Source: JAVBLG01 sp031553655
GTDB lineage: Bacteria; Desulfobacterota; Desulfovibrionia; Desulfovibrionales; Desulfovibrionaceae
DNA length: 39,048 bases
Reading direction: 5' to 3'
Assembly (NCBI GenBank): GCA_031553655.1
Contig: JAVBLG010000096.1
Coordinates: 1 to 39,048 of the forward strand
Of the stretch, positions 31,862 through 39,048 are shown in pieces. How positions within the stretch are numbered: position 1 is the first letter of the stretch; each line of letters opens with the position of its first letter. The translations under genes were made by a program, and so were the position numbers. The notes under the pieces were generated by a model that did no database searches, was not told the DNA's origin, and saw only the letters and a list, made by a program, of their open reading frames with translations.

Positions 31862-32135
31862 TGTTTGACCTTGTAGAGCGTTTTGCGAATGAAATGAGCG
31901 AAATGCTCTGACGGCCCGTGCGTTGTTAGGGCCGTCCGGACACAAAGTGTCCGTAACTTAGGCGGAGAAACCGCCGTAATAACATGCTATTCCGAGCCGC
32001 CGGTGAAAGGCGGCGCAGGACAATCGGCCTTAATTTAAAAAAAACAGTTTCAGGTAATGGATAATTTCAAAAGCGAAATGCTATAGTATTCAATCGGAAT
32101 AAAATGTTTAACACAGCCGAGGACGGAAAAAGGAC
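31862..32135. other. Gap between the DUF2157 gene and rfaE1
   Basis: These 274 bases hold the full repeat copy C (31874-32027) and then about 108 AT-rich bases with no convincing gene or promoter. Any promoter of the leftward DUF2157 gene would have to lie in or before the repeat. Confidence 0.6.
31874..32027 (+). repeat. 154-base multi-hairpin repeat, copy C
   Basis: Same length as copy A, opposite orientation, both ends conserved (TAGAGCG to AATCGG). The GACGGCCC/GGGCCGTC and GCCGCC/GGCGGC hairpins are kept. The third hairpin is GGACAC/GTGTCC here instead of GAACGC/GCGTTC, and the fourth is GGCGG/CCGCC instead of GGCT/AGCC, so paired bases changed together. It lies upstream of the DUF2157 gene. 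Confidence 0.85.
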
Positions 32136-33140
32136 TCACAATCTCAACGGACGGGAAAGTCCCTTGGCGCTCAGCGCTTCGGCCAATTCATCCGGGCTTA
32201 CCGTGGCCGCGCCGAATTTGGAAACGGTAACCCCCGCGGCGGCATTGGCCAGCAAGGCCGCGGGCAGCAGGTCCATTTGAGAGGCCAGGGCCAGGGCAAT
32301 AACCGCAATTACAGTGTCACCGGCCCCGGTAACGTCGTAAACGCTATGCGCCAATGAGGGGATGTGCCATACGTCCTCGGGAGAAGCAAAAAGAGCCATG
32401 CCGTCCTTGCCCATAGTCACCGCGAGATGTGGGCAGCCAAGCCTGCGCATCATGGCCAGCCCGGCCGCTTTGGCCTCGGCCGGGTTTTTCACCGGCAGGC
32501 CCGCGCATTGCGCCGCTTCTTTGCTGTTGGGAGTAAGCAGCCACACTCCTTGGAAAAGGCTGATATTTTCCGGCTTGGGGTCCACAATCACCCTCATATG
32601 AGGAGCTTTTGTCGCAAGCAGCGCCCGCAGCCCGGCCATAAAACCGAGCGTGAACAGTCCTTTGGCATAATCTGACAGAATCAGCACCTCGTGTTCCGGC
32701 AAACATTCAGCTAAAGCGGACAGAAGAGCGACGCTTTCCTCGGAGTCCAGGGGGCGTACAGTTTCGTAGTCCAGGCGAATCATTTGCTGCTGCTGGGCAA
32801 TGACCCGGCTTTTGCGGGTGGTTCTCCTTTCCGGGCCGGGCACAAGCAGCGGCCTTATTCCACCATCGGACAGCAAATCCCTCATGCTTCGGCTGTCGGC
32901 ATCATCTCCGGCGATGGACACCAAAGTGGGGGCCCCGCCAAGAGCCGCGATGTTGCGGGCCACGTTACCGGCCCCACCAGGCACGTGGCTGCGCGACAGC
33001 ACTTGCACCACGGGCACCGGAGCTTCGGGCGAGATGCGCTCCACCACCCCGTTGAGGTATTCGTCGAGCATCACATCGCCCAGCACCAGCACCTTGCGCC
33101 CGGCCAGACAGGAAACAGATTCCGGTTGGTTTCGCGCCAT
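32136..33140 (-). CDS. rfaE1: D-glycero-beta-D-manno-heptose 7-phosphate kinase (single domain)
   Basis: A PfkB-family sugar kinase of the HldE N-domain/HldA type, which phosphorylates heptose-7-phosphate at C1 in the LPS heptose pathway. The 334-residue protein has VLGDVMLDEYLNG at the start, ERISPEAPVPV, the GGAGNVARN motif and the catalytic DVTGAGDT anion-hole motif near 270. The C-terminal nucleotidyltransferase domain of bifunctional HldE is absent, so a separate rfaE2 must exist elsewhere. The ATG at 33140 is 4 bases after the fcl stop; in-frame starts farther up would overlap fcl. Confidence 0.92.
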   Translation of the reverse strand: MARNQPESVSCLAGRKVLVLGDVMLDEYLNGVVERISPEAPVPVVQVLSRSHVPGGAGNVARNIAALGGAPTLVSIAGDDADSRSMRDLLSDGGIRPLLVPGPERRTTRKSRVIAQQQQMIRLDYETVRPLDSEESVALLSALAECLPEHEVLILSDYAKGLFTLGFMAGLRALLATKAPHMRVIVDPKPENISLFQGVWLLTPNSKEAAQCAGLPVKNPAEAKAAGLAMMRRLGCPHLAVTMGKDGMALFASPEDVWHIPSLAHSVYDVTGAGDTVIAVIALALASQMDLLPAALLANAAAGVTVSKFGAATVSPDELAEALSAKGLSRPLRL

Positions 33141-33144
33141 GGCT

Positions 33145-34086
33145 TTACTTTCTGATATGTTCAAGGTTGGCCAGATACCAGGCATAGGTTTCCGCCAGCC
33201 CCTGCTCAAGGCTCAAACGCGGCCTGAAGCCCATGGCAAAAATTTTGGAGGAATCCATCAACTTACGCGGAGTTCCGTCAGGTTTGCTCGGATCGGTGCT
33301 TATTTCTCCCCGATAGCCGACGGCGACGGCGCAGGCCCGGGCCAGATCCATAATGGAAATTTCCGTACCGGATCCCACATTTATATGCGATTCACCGGAA
33401 TATTCGCGCATGAGCAAAAGGCAGGCCGAGGCCAGATCGTCCACATTCAAAAATTCCCTCAGGGCCTTGCCACTGCCCCATATGCGCACCTCGGGCGCAT
33501 TGGCCTCACGGGCTTCGTGAAAACGTCGCAAAAGCGCGGGCAGCACATGGGAAGATTCCAGATTAAAATTGTCTTGCTGTCCGTACAAATTGGTGGGCAT
33601 GGCACAAATGGCGTCAAAGCCGTATTGGCGGCGATAGGCCTGGCACATTTTAATTCCGGAAATTTTGGCTATGGCGTACCATTCGTTGGTTGGCTCAAGC
33701 GGGCCGGAAAGTAGACATTCCTCGGTCATGGGTTGCGGCGCAAGGCGCGGATAAATGCACGACGATCCCAGAAAAAGCAGCTTCTTCACTCCGACGCGCC
33801 AGGCAGAGTCAATAATATTGTTTTGAATTTGCAGATTATCGAAGATGAATTCCGCCGGTCTGGAATTGTTGGCGTGTATTCCGCCCACTCTGGCCGCAGC
33901 CAGAAAGACATAATCCGGCTTTTCAGAAGCGAAAAAAGCGCGCACCGCCGCCTGCTCGCGCAGATCAAGCTCCGCGCTGGTTCTGGTAACCAAATTGGAA
34001 AATCCTTCCCGCGCAAGAGAGCGCGCAATGCCCGCCCCCACCATGCCGCGATGCCCGGCTACATATATTTTGTTGCTTTTTTGCAT
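33145..34086 (-). CDS. fcl: GDP-L-fucose synthase
   Basis: Fcl (WcaG) converts GDP-4-keto-6-deoxy-mannose to GDP-L-fucose by epimerisation and NADPH reduction, for O-antigen or capsule. The 313-residue protein has the dinucleotide site GHRGMVG (11-17), the GSSCIYP motif (S108/S109, C110), the YxxxK pair Y137/K141 in NEWYAIAKISG, and the family's MPTNLYGQQDNF segment. The ATG at 34086 has AGGA 6-7 bases upstream. The gene for the preceding enzyme (GDP-mannose dehydratase, gmd) is not in the window. Co-transcribed with rfaE1, so both serve surface polysaccharide. Confidence 0.94.
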   Translation of the reverse strand: MQKSNKIYVAGHRGMVGAGIARSLAREGFSNLVTRTSAELDLREQAAVRAFFASEKPDYVFLAAARVGGIHANNSRPAEFIFDNLQIQNNIIDSAWRVGVKKLLFLGSSCIYPRLAPQPMTEECLLSGPLEPTNEWYAIAKISGIKMCQAYRRQYGFDAICAMPTNLYGQQDNFNLESSHVLPALLRRFHEAREANAPEVRIWGSGKALREFLNVDDLASACLLLMREYSGESHINVGSGTEISIMDLARACAVAVGYRGEISTDPSKPDGTPRKLMDSSKIFAMGFRPRLSLEQGLAETYAWYLANLEHIRK

Positions 34087-34391
34087 GGATAGTCCTGTTT
34101 GTTCCTGTTTACGCCAGAGCATTTTACGAATGTTCAATTTGCACTGGGCATTTTATATTAAAACAGACCGCAATGGAATAGCTTACGGAATGGCCGGCAG
34201 GGCTGACGTGCTTCGGCGCGGCGTCTCGATACGGCGCGGCACGACGGATTAATGGCTATGCCGATCAGGCAAAAGACGTATTTGTAACGACTTTTCGGCT
34301 TGCGGAACACGTAAGTATGGCATAAACAAGAGCCGTTTGCCGACAAATAGAATATACGATTTGGCGTAAAAATGCTACAAGGGAGCGACCA
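34087..34391. other. 305-base gap between fcl and the cyclophilin-like gene
   Basis: This divergent gap holds no convincing gene. It contains a short GC-rich island with a 9-base direct repeat CGGCGCGGC (34214-34222 and 34232-34240) in otherwise AT-rich sequence. Promoters for both flanking genes should be here, but no clear -35/-10 pair was found. Confidence 0.5.
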
Positions 34392-34769
34392 ATGGCCTAT
34401 ACGATGATCATGAATGTAAACGGCGCGGATTATGAAATAGACGTATACGACAATGCTGTGGCGGTGGAATTGTTCCACAACTTGCCGCAAGCCATATCCA
34501 TGTCACGCTGGGGAGACGAATTTTACGGAACTCTTTCCTGCGGATTGGGCAAGTCGTCGGTTCCACTGCGTGACGTTTTTGAAGTGGGCGAGGTGGCCCT
34601 ATGGCCCGACGGTAATGCCTTTTGCCTGTTTTTTGGCCCAACTCCGGTCAGCCTGAGAGATGAGCCACGCATGGCCTCCCCTGGTGTGCCTCTAGGCAAA
34701 ATGCGCGGTGACGCCACCGTTTTCAGACAAATGGGTTCTTCTTTAAAAGTAAAGCTGGACAAGGCGTAA
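34392..34769 (+). CDS. Cyclophilin-like fold protein (DUF369/TM1367 type)
   Basis: A 125-residue protein resembling the cyclophilin-like PF04126 group: VAVELFHNLP, the WGDEFYG segment, and the VGEVALWPDGNAFCLFFGPTP barrel strands, followed by a PGVPLGKMRGD end. Members have a cyclophilin-like beta barrel but lack the isomerase active site of true cyclophilins; function is unknown. No signal peptide. GGGAG lies 7 bases before the ATG at 34392. It is followed after 21 bases by the SGNH-type gene and probably shares its transcript. Confidence 0.85.
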   Translation: MAYTMIMNVNGADYEIDVYDNAVAVELFHNLPQAISMSRWGDEFYGTLSCGLGKSSVPLRDVFEVGEVALWPDGNAFCLFFGPTPVSLRDEPRMASPGVPLGKMRGDATVFRQMGSSLKVKLDKA

Positions 34770-34790
34770 TACAGGCAAAACATAGAAGAT

Positions 34791-35918
34791 ATGTTGAAAA
34801 AATTGAAAAATATTTTGGTGATCCTGGCGGTGACCACGGGTTTTATTTTTGCGGCTGATTTTATACTTACCGCATGCAAGCTCGATCCCATCAGCAGAAT
34901 CAAGGCGCTCAAGTCAATTTCCGGCGGAACTTCGCACCCTGTATACCACCACGATCTCAAACCAAACCTTGATATCGAAACCATGTGGGGCCCGGTACAA
35001 TACAGATTGTGCACCAATGAATTCGGCTTCAAAGTTTCATGTGACCCGCAAAAACGGACATCCGGCAAATCATTCGACATCGCGTTTATAGGAGATTCTT
35101 TTGCAGAAGCCACCGGAATGTCATATGAAAATAGTTTTGTGGGTATGTACGCGGCAAAGCATCCGGAGCTTTCCGTGGTCAATTTGGGGGTGAGTAGTTA
35201 CAGCCCGAGTATTTATCTCAAAAAAATAGAATACTTATTGGATAAAGGCTTTTATTTTAAACATATAGTCGTGCTGCCCGACATATCCGACATACAAGAT
35301 GAGGCCATACTCTACATAATAGACAGAGATAAAGGCATAGTTGTTCAAAAGGAAAAAACCATAGAGGCCACCTACGAACGGCCTCAGGCTGAGGCTAATC
35401 AGGCTCCGAAAAAGAAAGACAGAAATATCTGGGAGCAACATTTCAGGTTCATCTGGTACGCCAACCTGGAAATATATGCTTGGCTGCATAATCCCAAAGC
35501 CAGAATTCAAGGGCGCGACTACATTTATGATCGGGCCCAGTGGACAACCGATCAGTCCGTGTCCGGATTTGGTAAAGACGGGGTAGCCGGAGGCATAAAA
35601 CAAGCCATGGAGTCCATGCATGAGCTGAAAGTTCTGCTGGACAAGCGCAATATAAAAATGTCCCTGGCGGTATATCCCTGGCCCTCGCAACTGGCCAATG
35701 ACGCACCCGGCCACCCCGGTTCGGCAATCTGGAAAGATTTTTGCGCCAGGGAACATTGCGCCAACTTCATCGACGCCAATAATTTTTTCTTTGAGCAGCT
35801 TAAACGCTCAAACCTGGATGATGTTGTTGCGAAATACTACATCAAGGGCGACTTGCATTTTAACCAAGAAGGCAACAAGTCACTCTTTGAAATAATAGAT
35901 CGGAACCTCAAGCCTTGA
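34791..35918 (+). CDS. Membrane-anchored SGNH-hydrolase-type protein
   Basis: A 375-residue protein with one N-terminal membrane segment or signal (about 7-27). The rest has SGNH-hydrolase features: the nucleophile block FIGDSFAEA (G101-D102-S103), a strand/helix region NLGVSSYSPSIYL, and near the end the Asp-x-x-His-like block GDLHFNQEG (D354, H356). This order suggests an esterase or acyltransferase acting on polysaccharide in the periplasm, in the style of DltD or AlgX-type proteins. The substrate is unknown. It follows the cyclophilin-like gene and lies beside LPS/surface sugar genes. Its last 11 bases overlap the end of copA on the other strand. Confidence 0.75.
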   Translation: MLKKLKNILVILAVTTGFIFAADFILTACKLDPISRIKALKSISGGTSHPVYHHDLKPNLDIETMWGPVQYRLCTNEFGFKVSCDPQKRTSGKSFDIAFIGDSFAEATGMSYENSFVGMYAAKHPELSVVNLGVSSYSPSIYLKKIEYLLDKGFYFKHIVVLPDISDIQDEAILYIIDRDKGIVVQKEKTIEATYERPQAEANQAPKKKDRNIWEQHFRFIWYANLEIYAWLHNPKARIQGRDYIYDRAQWTTDQSVSGFGKDGVAGGIKQAMESMHELKVLLDKRNIKMSLAVYPWPSQLANDAPGHPGSAIWKDFCAREHCANFIDANNFFFEQLKRSNLDDVVAKYYIKGDLHFNQEGNKSLFEIIDRNLKP

Positions 35919-38283
35919 AGGCCTTGAGCCGGAGCGCGTTGGTAACCACAGAAACAGAACTCAGGGCCATGGCCGCTCCGGCCAGCATGGGCGACATGGT
36001 CGGCCCTCCGAAAATATGCAGCAACCCGGCGGCTACCGGAATGCCCAGGGCATTGTAACCAAAGGCCCAGAACAAATTTTGCCTTATATTGCGCATGGTG
36101 GCGCGACTGAGAGCCATGGCTGTATGGATGTCGGCCAGGCGGCCACGCATCAGCACAACGTCTCCGGCCTCCATGGCCACGTCAATGCCTCCGCCCATGG
36201 CCATGCCTACATGGGCGCGGGCCAGAGCAGGGGCGTCGTTTACCCCGTCGCCCACCATGCCCACCACCAGCCCCTGATCCGCCAGAGAGGCAACAACCGC
36301 GTCCTTGTCCTGCGGCAGCACTTCGGCCGCCACTTCGTCAATTCCCGCCTCCTTGGCCAGATACTCGGCCGTGAGACGTTTGTCGCCGGTGAGCATCATT
36401 ACCCTTATGCCGTCTCGGCGCAATTCGTTCACCAGTTTTGGGGCATCCGGGCGCAGAGGGTCGGCAAAACCCAGCAGGGCAACTGGCCGCCCATCCACGG
36501 CCATGAGTAAAGAGCTGCGCCCCTTGGCGGCAAGAATGTCCAAATTCGCTTCCACATCCGCCCGCGACAGGGAGTCTTTGCCGTCATTGGACAATTTGCC
36601 GTCAAAGGATACGCCGTTGTCGGCCAGAAATTCCAGACGGCCCATAAGCACATTGCGGTTGCCTTGCGGTGTTTTCACCTGCCCGGCAACGCCTCCGCCG
36701 GGACTGGCCTTAAAATTCTCAACCGGCCAGAATACGCTGTCTTTGTTTACTGATTCCACCATCGCCCTGGCCAGAGGATGCTCGGAAAGACGTTCCAGGG
36801 ACGCGGCAGCGAATTTGAGTTCCTCAACATTTTCCGCAACGCCATGTCCAATGGGAATGAAATCGGCAAGTTTGGGCCGCCCCTCGGTGAGGGTGCCGGT
36901 TTTGTCCATCACCAGCATATTAAGCCGCCCCAGATTTTCAAGGGCCGAACCATTTTTGATCAAGACCCCAAGTTGCGCTCCGCGCCCCATGCCCACCATA
37001 AGCGATATGGGCGTGGCCAGGCCCATGGCGCAGGGGCAGGCAATGACCAGCACGGCCACTAGAATGCGTAGACAGAAAGAAGGCGAAGCCCCGGCAAAAT
37101 ACCACCCCAATGCGGACAGCACAGCTATTACCATGACCACGGGCACAAAATAACGGCTGACCTGATCGGCCAGATTGGCTATGGGCGCCTTGGATCCCTG
37201 GGCCTCACGAACCAGGCGGATTATGCGCGCTATTGTGGTGTCGGCCCCCACCCGGGTTGCCCGCATGGTCAGAGACCCCTCGCCGTTTACCGAACCGGCA
37301 GACAGGGGAGCGCCCGGCTCCTTGGGCACAGGCAGCGATTCCCCACTAAGCAGGCTTTCGTCAACAGCGGAATGTCCTTCCTCCACAATGCCGTCCACAG
37401 GTATTTTTTCGCCGGGGCGGATCAACAAATGATCTCCGGCCCGCACTTCGGCCAGGGGCACTTCTTCGTCCGTTCCGTCACTTTTAAGACGTCTGGCAAA
37501 TTTGGGGGCCAAATCCATAAGCGCGCGCAGAGCATCAAAGGCCTTGCCGCGCGAACGCAGTTCCAGATACTTGCCAAGCAGCACCAGAGCCAGCAGCATG
37601 GTGGCGGCTTCAAAATACAGATCCGGGCCGTGTGCTCCATTTCCATGGGAAGGAATTCCGGCGGCGATTTCGAAAATGGACCACAGACTGTAAACCAGAG
37701 CCGCGCCGGTACCCAACGCCACCAGACTGTCCATGGTGGGCGAAAGCCGCCACAAATTCAAAATGCCGTGGCGATAAAAATCGCGCCCGGCCCAAAGTAC
37801 CGGCAGACTGAGACATAGTTGGGCCAAAGCAAAATCCAGAGGCGACAGAGCCGGGTTGATGGACGAAGGCAGTCGCAAGTTAAGCATGCCGGCCATGGAA
37901 ATATAGGCCACAACAGCTGCAAAAATGAGCGCCGGAACAAGCTTTTTGCGCATTGCTTCCAGACGCTCGGTCAGATCGCGCTGCTGAACCTGCCATAAGG
38001 CCTCGGTTTCGTCGCCGACGGTGCTTTCCTGTTCCGGCTCGGGCAAAATCGCTTCAAAACCAAGATTGTTGACCTTTTCGGCCAGTTCTTGCGCGCTGAT
38101 CACGGAATCATCCCACTTCACGTCCATAAGGCCGGAAGCAAGGCTTACACTTATTTCCTTCACGCCTGGAGCGGCCTTGAGCACTCTTTCGATACGCCCG
38201 GAACATACGGCGCAGGTCATGCCTTTCACCGGAATTATGAGACGTTTGGAGAATTCATCCCGAGTCTGAACATCTGTTTGCAT
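35908..38283 (-). CDS. copA: Copper-exporting P-type ATPase
   Basis: A P1B-1 ATPase pumping Cu(I) out of the cytoplasm. The 791-residue protein has one N-terminal HMA domain with GMTCAVC (two cysteines about 24-27), eight predicted membrane helices, the membrane copper motif CPC in IACPCAMGLATP, the phosphorylation site DKTGTLTEGRP, the SEHPLA motif and GDGVNDAPAL. The last helix ends in the P1B-1 type SSVSVVTNALRL. The start is ATG 38283 rather than GTG 38289, because AGGGGG lies 8 bases before the ATG. It is divergent from the copper chaperone gene, and both are probably induced by copper; no regulator gene is in the window. Confidence 0.96.
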   Translation of the reverse strand: MQTDVQTRDEFSKRLIIPVKGMTCAVCSGRIERVLKAAPGVKEISVSLASGLMDVKWDDSVISAQELAEKVNNLGFEAILPEPEQESTVGDETEALWQVQQRDLTERLEAMRKKLVPALIFAAVVAYISMAGMLNLRLPSSINPALSPLDFALAQLCLSLPVLWAGRDFYRHGILNLWRLSPTMDSLVALGTGAALVYSLWSIFEIAAGIPSHGNGAHGPDLYFEAATMLLALVLLGKYLELRSRGKAFDALRALMDLAPKFARRLKSDGTDEEVPLAEVRAGDHLLIRPGEKIPVDGIVEEGHSAVDESLLSGESLPVPKEPGAPLSAGSVNGEGSLTMRATRVGADTTIARIIRLVREAQGSKAPIANLADQVSRYFVPVVMVIAVLSALGWYFAGASPSFCLRILVAVLVIACPCAMGLATPISLMVGMGRGAQLGVLIKNGSALENLGRLNMLVMDKTGTLTEGRPKLADFIPIGHGVAENVEELKFAAASLERLSEHPLARAMVESVNKDSVFWPVENFKASPGGGVAGQVKTPQGNRNVLMGRLEFLADNGVSFDGKLSNDGKDSLSRADVEANLDILAAKGRSSLLMAVDGRPVALLGFADPLRPDAPKLVNELRRDGIRVMMLTGDKRLTAEYLAKEAGIDEVAAEVLPQDKDAVVASLADQGLVVGMVGDGVNDAPALARAHVGMAMGGGIDVAMEAGDVVLMRGRLADIHTAMALSRATMRNIRQNLFWAFGYNALGIPVAAGLLHIFGGPTMSPMLAGAAMALSSVSVVTNALRLKAFKA

Positions 38284-38413
38284 TTTCACCGCCCCCTGGT
38301 GTAAGAACTGAACACGAGATCTTGACCCGATGTGAACCGATATTAAATATCCAGCAGCGGGTGCAAGAATTAAAAAAGGCTGTCTCTAAACCCCCTAAAA
38401 ACAGGAGTTCGCC

Positions 38414-38620
38414 ATGCCCTCGGTAAAGATAAAAGGAATGTCATGCGGCCACTGTGTGGCCTCGGCCACCCAAGCCCTGCAAAAACTGCCCGGACTTACG
38501 GACGTGCAGGTGAGCCTGGATAAGGGCGAAGCCACCTGGAGCGATGCCCCCGGACAAGAATCGACCAAAAAGGAGATAGTCATCAACGCCATAAAGGCCA
38601 TAGGCTTTGACGCGGAATAA
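38414..38620 (+). CDS. copZ: CopZ-like copper chaperone
   Basis: A 68-residue single HMA domain. The metal-binding motif is GMSCGHC (C11 and C14) and the fold pattern is usual (VKIKGMSCGHCVASATQAL, VQVSLDKGEATW, INAIKAIGFDAE). It carries Cu(I) to CopA, whose gene is divergent 130 bases away. CAGGAG sits 6 bases before the ATG at 38414. Confidence 0.92.
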   Translation: MPSVKIKGMSCGHCVASATQALQKLPGLTDVQVSLDKGEATWSDAPGQESTKKEIVINAIKAIGFDAE

Positions 38621-38660
38621 CAGCATTTTTATTTTTAATCCGAAAATGCTAAAAAAAAGC

Positions 38661-38690
38661 TTGCCAAAATGGTGAATATGGTTTTATATT
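38661..38690 (+). promoter_or_regulatory. Promoter of tRNA-Phe
   Basis: TTGCCA (38661-38666) and TATATT (38685-38690) with an 18-base gap (17 to an alternative TTATAT). Transcription would start about 3 bases before the tRNA. Confidence 0.6.
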
Positions 38691-38699
38691 GCCTTTCGC

Positions 38700-38775
38700 G
38701 CCGGGGTAGCTCAGTTGGTAGAGCAGGGGACTGAAAATCCCCGTGTGGGCAGTTCAATCCTGTCCCCCGGCACCA
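38700..38775 (+). tRNA. tRNA-Phe (anticodon GAA)
   Basis: A 76-base tRNA with encoded CCA. Acceptor GCCGGGG pairs with CCCCGGC. The anticodon stem GGGGA/TCCCC holds loop CTGAAAA (anticodon GAA). The T-arm is GGCAG TTCAATC CTGTC with one G-T pair. Confidence 0.97.
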
Positions 38776-38785
38776 CAAAAAAATC

Positions 38786-38820
38786 AAGGACTTAAGCTTA
38801 AAAAGCCTAAGTCCTTTTTC
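38786..38820 (+). terminator. Terminator of tRNA-Phe
   Basis: Stem AAGGACTTA/TAAGTCCTT with extra AGC pairing around a short loop, followed by five T, 10 bases after the tRNA. Confidence 0.85.
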
Positions 38821-39048
38821 TGTTTTGTACTCTACTTTGTCCCTATCCTATCCCTAGCTCGTGAGGGTGGATTACACGTAAGTCAGTTTACTTGTGTACT
38901 TCCACTCCGACACCTTCCCCCCGTGCCCCCCAACATAAAAGACAGCGGCGGGCCAGATAAGTCCTTTGTGCAAACCGCACAATCCCTCTGCATTACTTCC
39001 TTTGATTATATCCAAAGCACATTATTTATTCATACTCAAACAGTATTA
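38821..39048. other. Final 228 bases without a gene
   Basis: No open reading frame with a ribosome site and no RNA gene is seen after the tRNA-Phe terminator. A short AAGTCCTTT motif from the terminator recurs near 38958. Such tRNA-flanking gaps are common integration sites, but no integrase and no duplicated tRNA end is present in the visible part. Confidence 0.5.

Noticed and set aside
38284..38413. CueR- or CsoR-type operator between copA and copZ
   Set aside because: A TTGACC is present at 38332 but no properly spaced -10 or clear dyad for a MerR-family site was found.
38700..39048. Genomic island attachment site at tRNA-Phe
   Set aside because: No integrase and no second copy of the tRNA 3' end occurs in the window.
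1..39048. CRISPR array, prophage, insertion sequence or toxin-antitoxin system
   Set aside because: No regularly spaced repeats, cas genes, transposase, phage structural genes or typical small gene pairs were found. The repeats seen are few, dispersed and structured.

Overview
The window is chromosomal core DNA of a Gram-negative bacterium. It is moderately G+C rich, with AT-rich intergenic gaps. It encodes lipopolysaccharide heptose enzymes (hldD and a single-domain heptose kinase), lipoproteins, an IspH isoprenoid step and Gram-negative cell-wall enzymes. The gene repertoire (CGGC protein, DUF4911 protein, rpmE followed by a DUF1385 gene and prfA, a HEAT protein next to an alkaline-phosphatase-superfamily enzyme) fits the Desulfovibrio group best. 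That placement is inferred from gene families and order; no marker gene proves it. No phage, insertion sequence, CRISPR array or defence locus was seen.

Layout: 163-1134 hldD. 1219-4883 is a leftward unit: hybrid histidine kinase, then a galactose-binding-protein-like lipoprotein joined to it by an ATGA overlap, then a CGGC protein. 5116-6264 is a D-Ala-D-Ala carboxypeptidase with a long basic tail, divergent from a HEAT protein and an AlkP-superfamily hydrolase (6402-8428). 8543-10768 is a UvrD/PcrA-like helicase. 10862-13468 is thiL, a class II aldolase and argF, all overlapping. 13647-14603 is a Tim44-like membrane protein, convergent with surE (14843-15592). 15693-17380 is a YhaM-like nuclease overlapping tmk, followed by a small OB-fold protein and crcB. 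18592-20193 leftward holds azlC, azlD, a DUF4911 protein and tRNA-Leu(CAA). 20476-25206 leftward holds sulP, dusB, ispH and cheV. 25334-27867 leftward holds rpmE, DUF1385 and prfA. 28136-29038 is an M23 peptidase. 29210-31861 is a very large membrane protein (DUF2157/GDYXXLXY type). 32136-34086 leftward is fcl and the heptose kinase rfaE1. 34392-35918 is a cyclophilin-like protein and an SGNH-type protein. 35908-38620 is a copper ATPase divergent from a copper chaperone. The end holds tRNA-Phe(GAA) and about 270 bases without a gene.

The most unusual content is non-coding. At least three families of structured intergenic repeats occur. One is a 154-base multi-hairpin element (two full copies and one truncated) whose stems differ between copies but stay paired, and whose edge supplies the TAG stop codons of cheV and the DUF1385 gene. 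The second is a post-stop-codon element whose central 12-bp stem is different yet perfectly paired in its two clear copies. The third is a 71-72-base palindrome with a conserved flank. Among proteins, the most interesting arrangement is the sugar-binding lipoprotein translationally coupled to a hybrid kinase with a periplasmic sensor, without transporter genes nearby. This resembles the LuxP/LuxQ principle.
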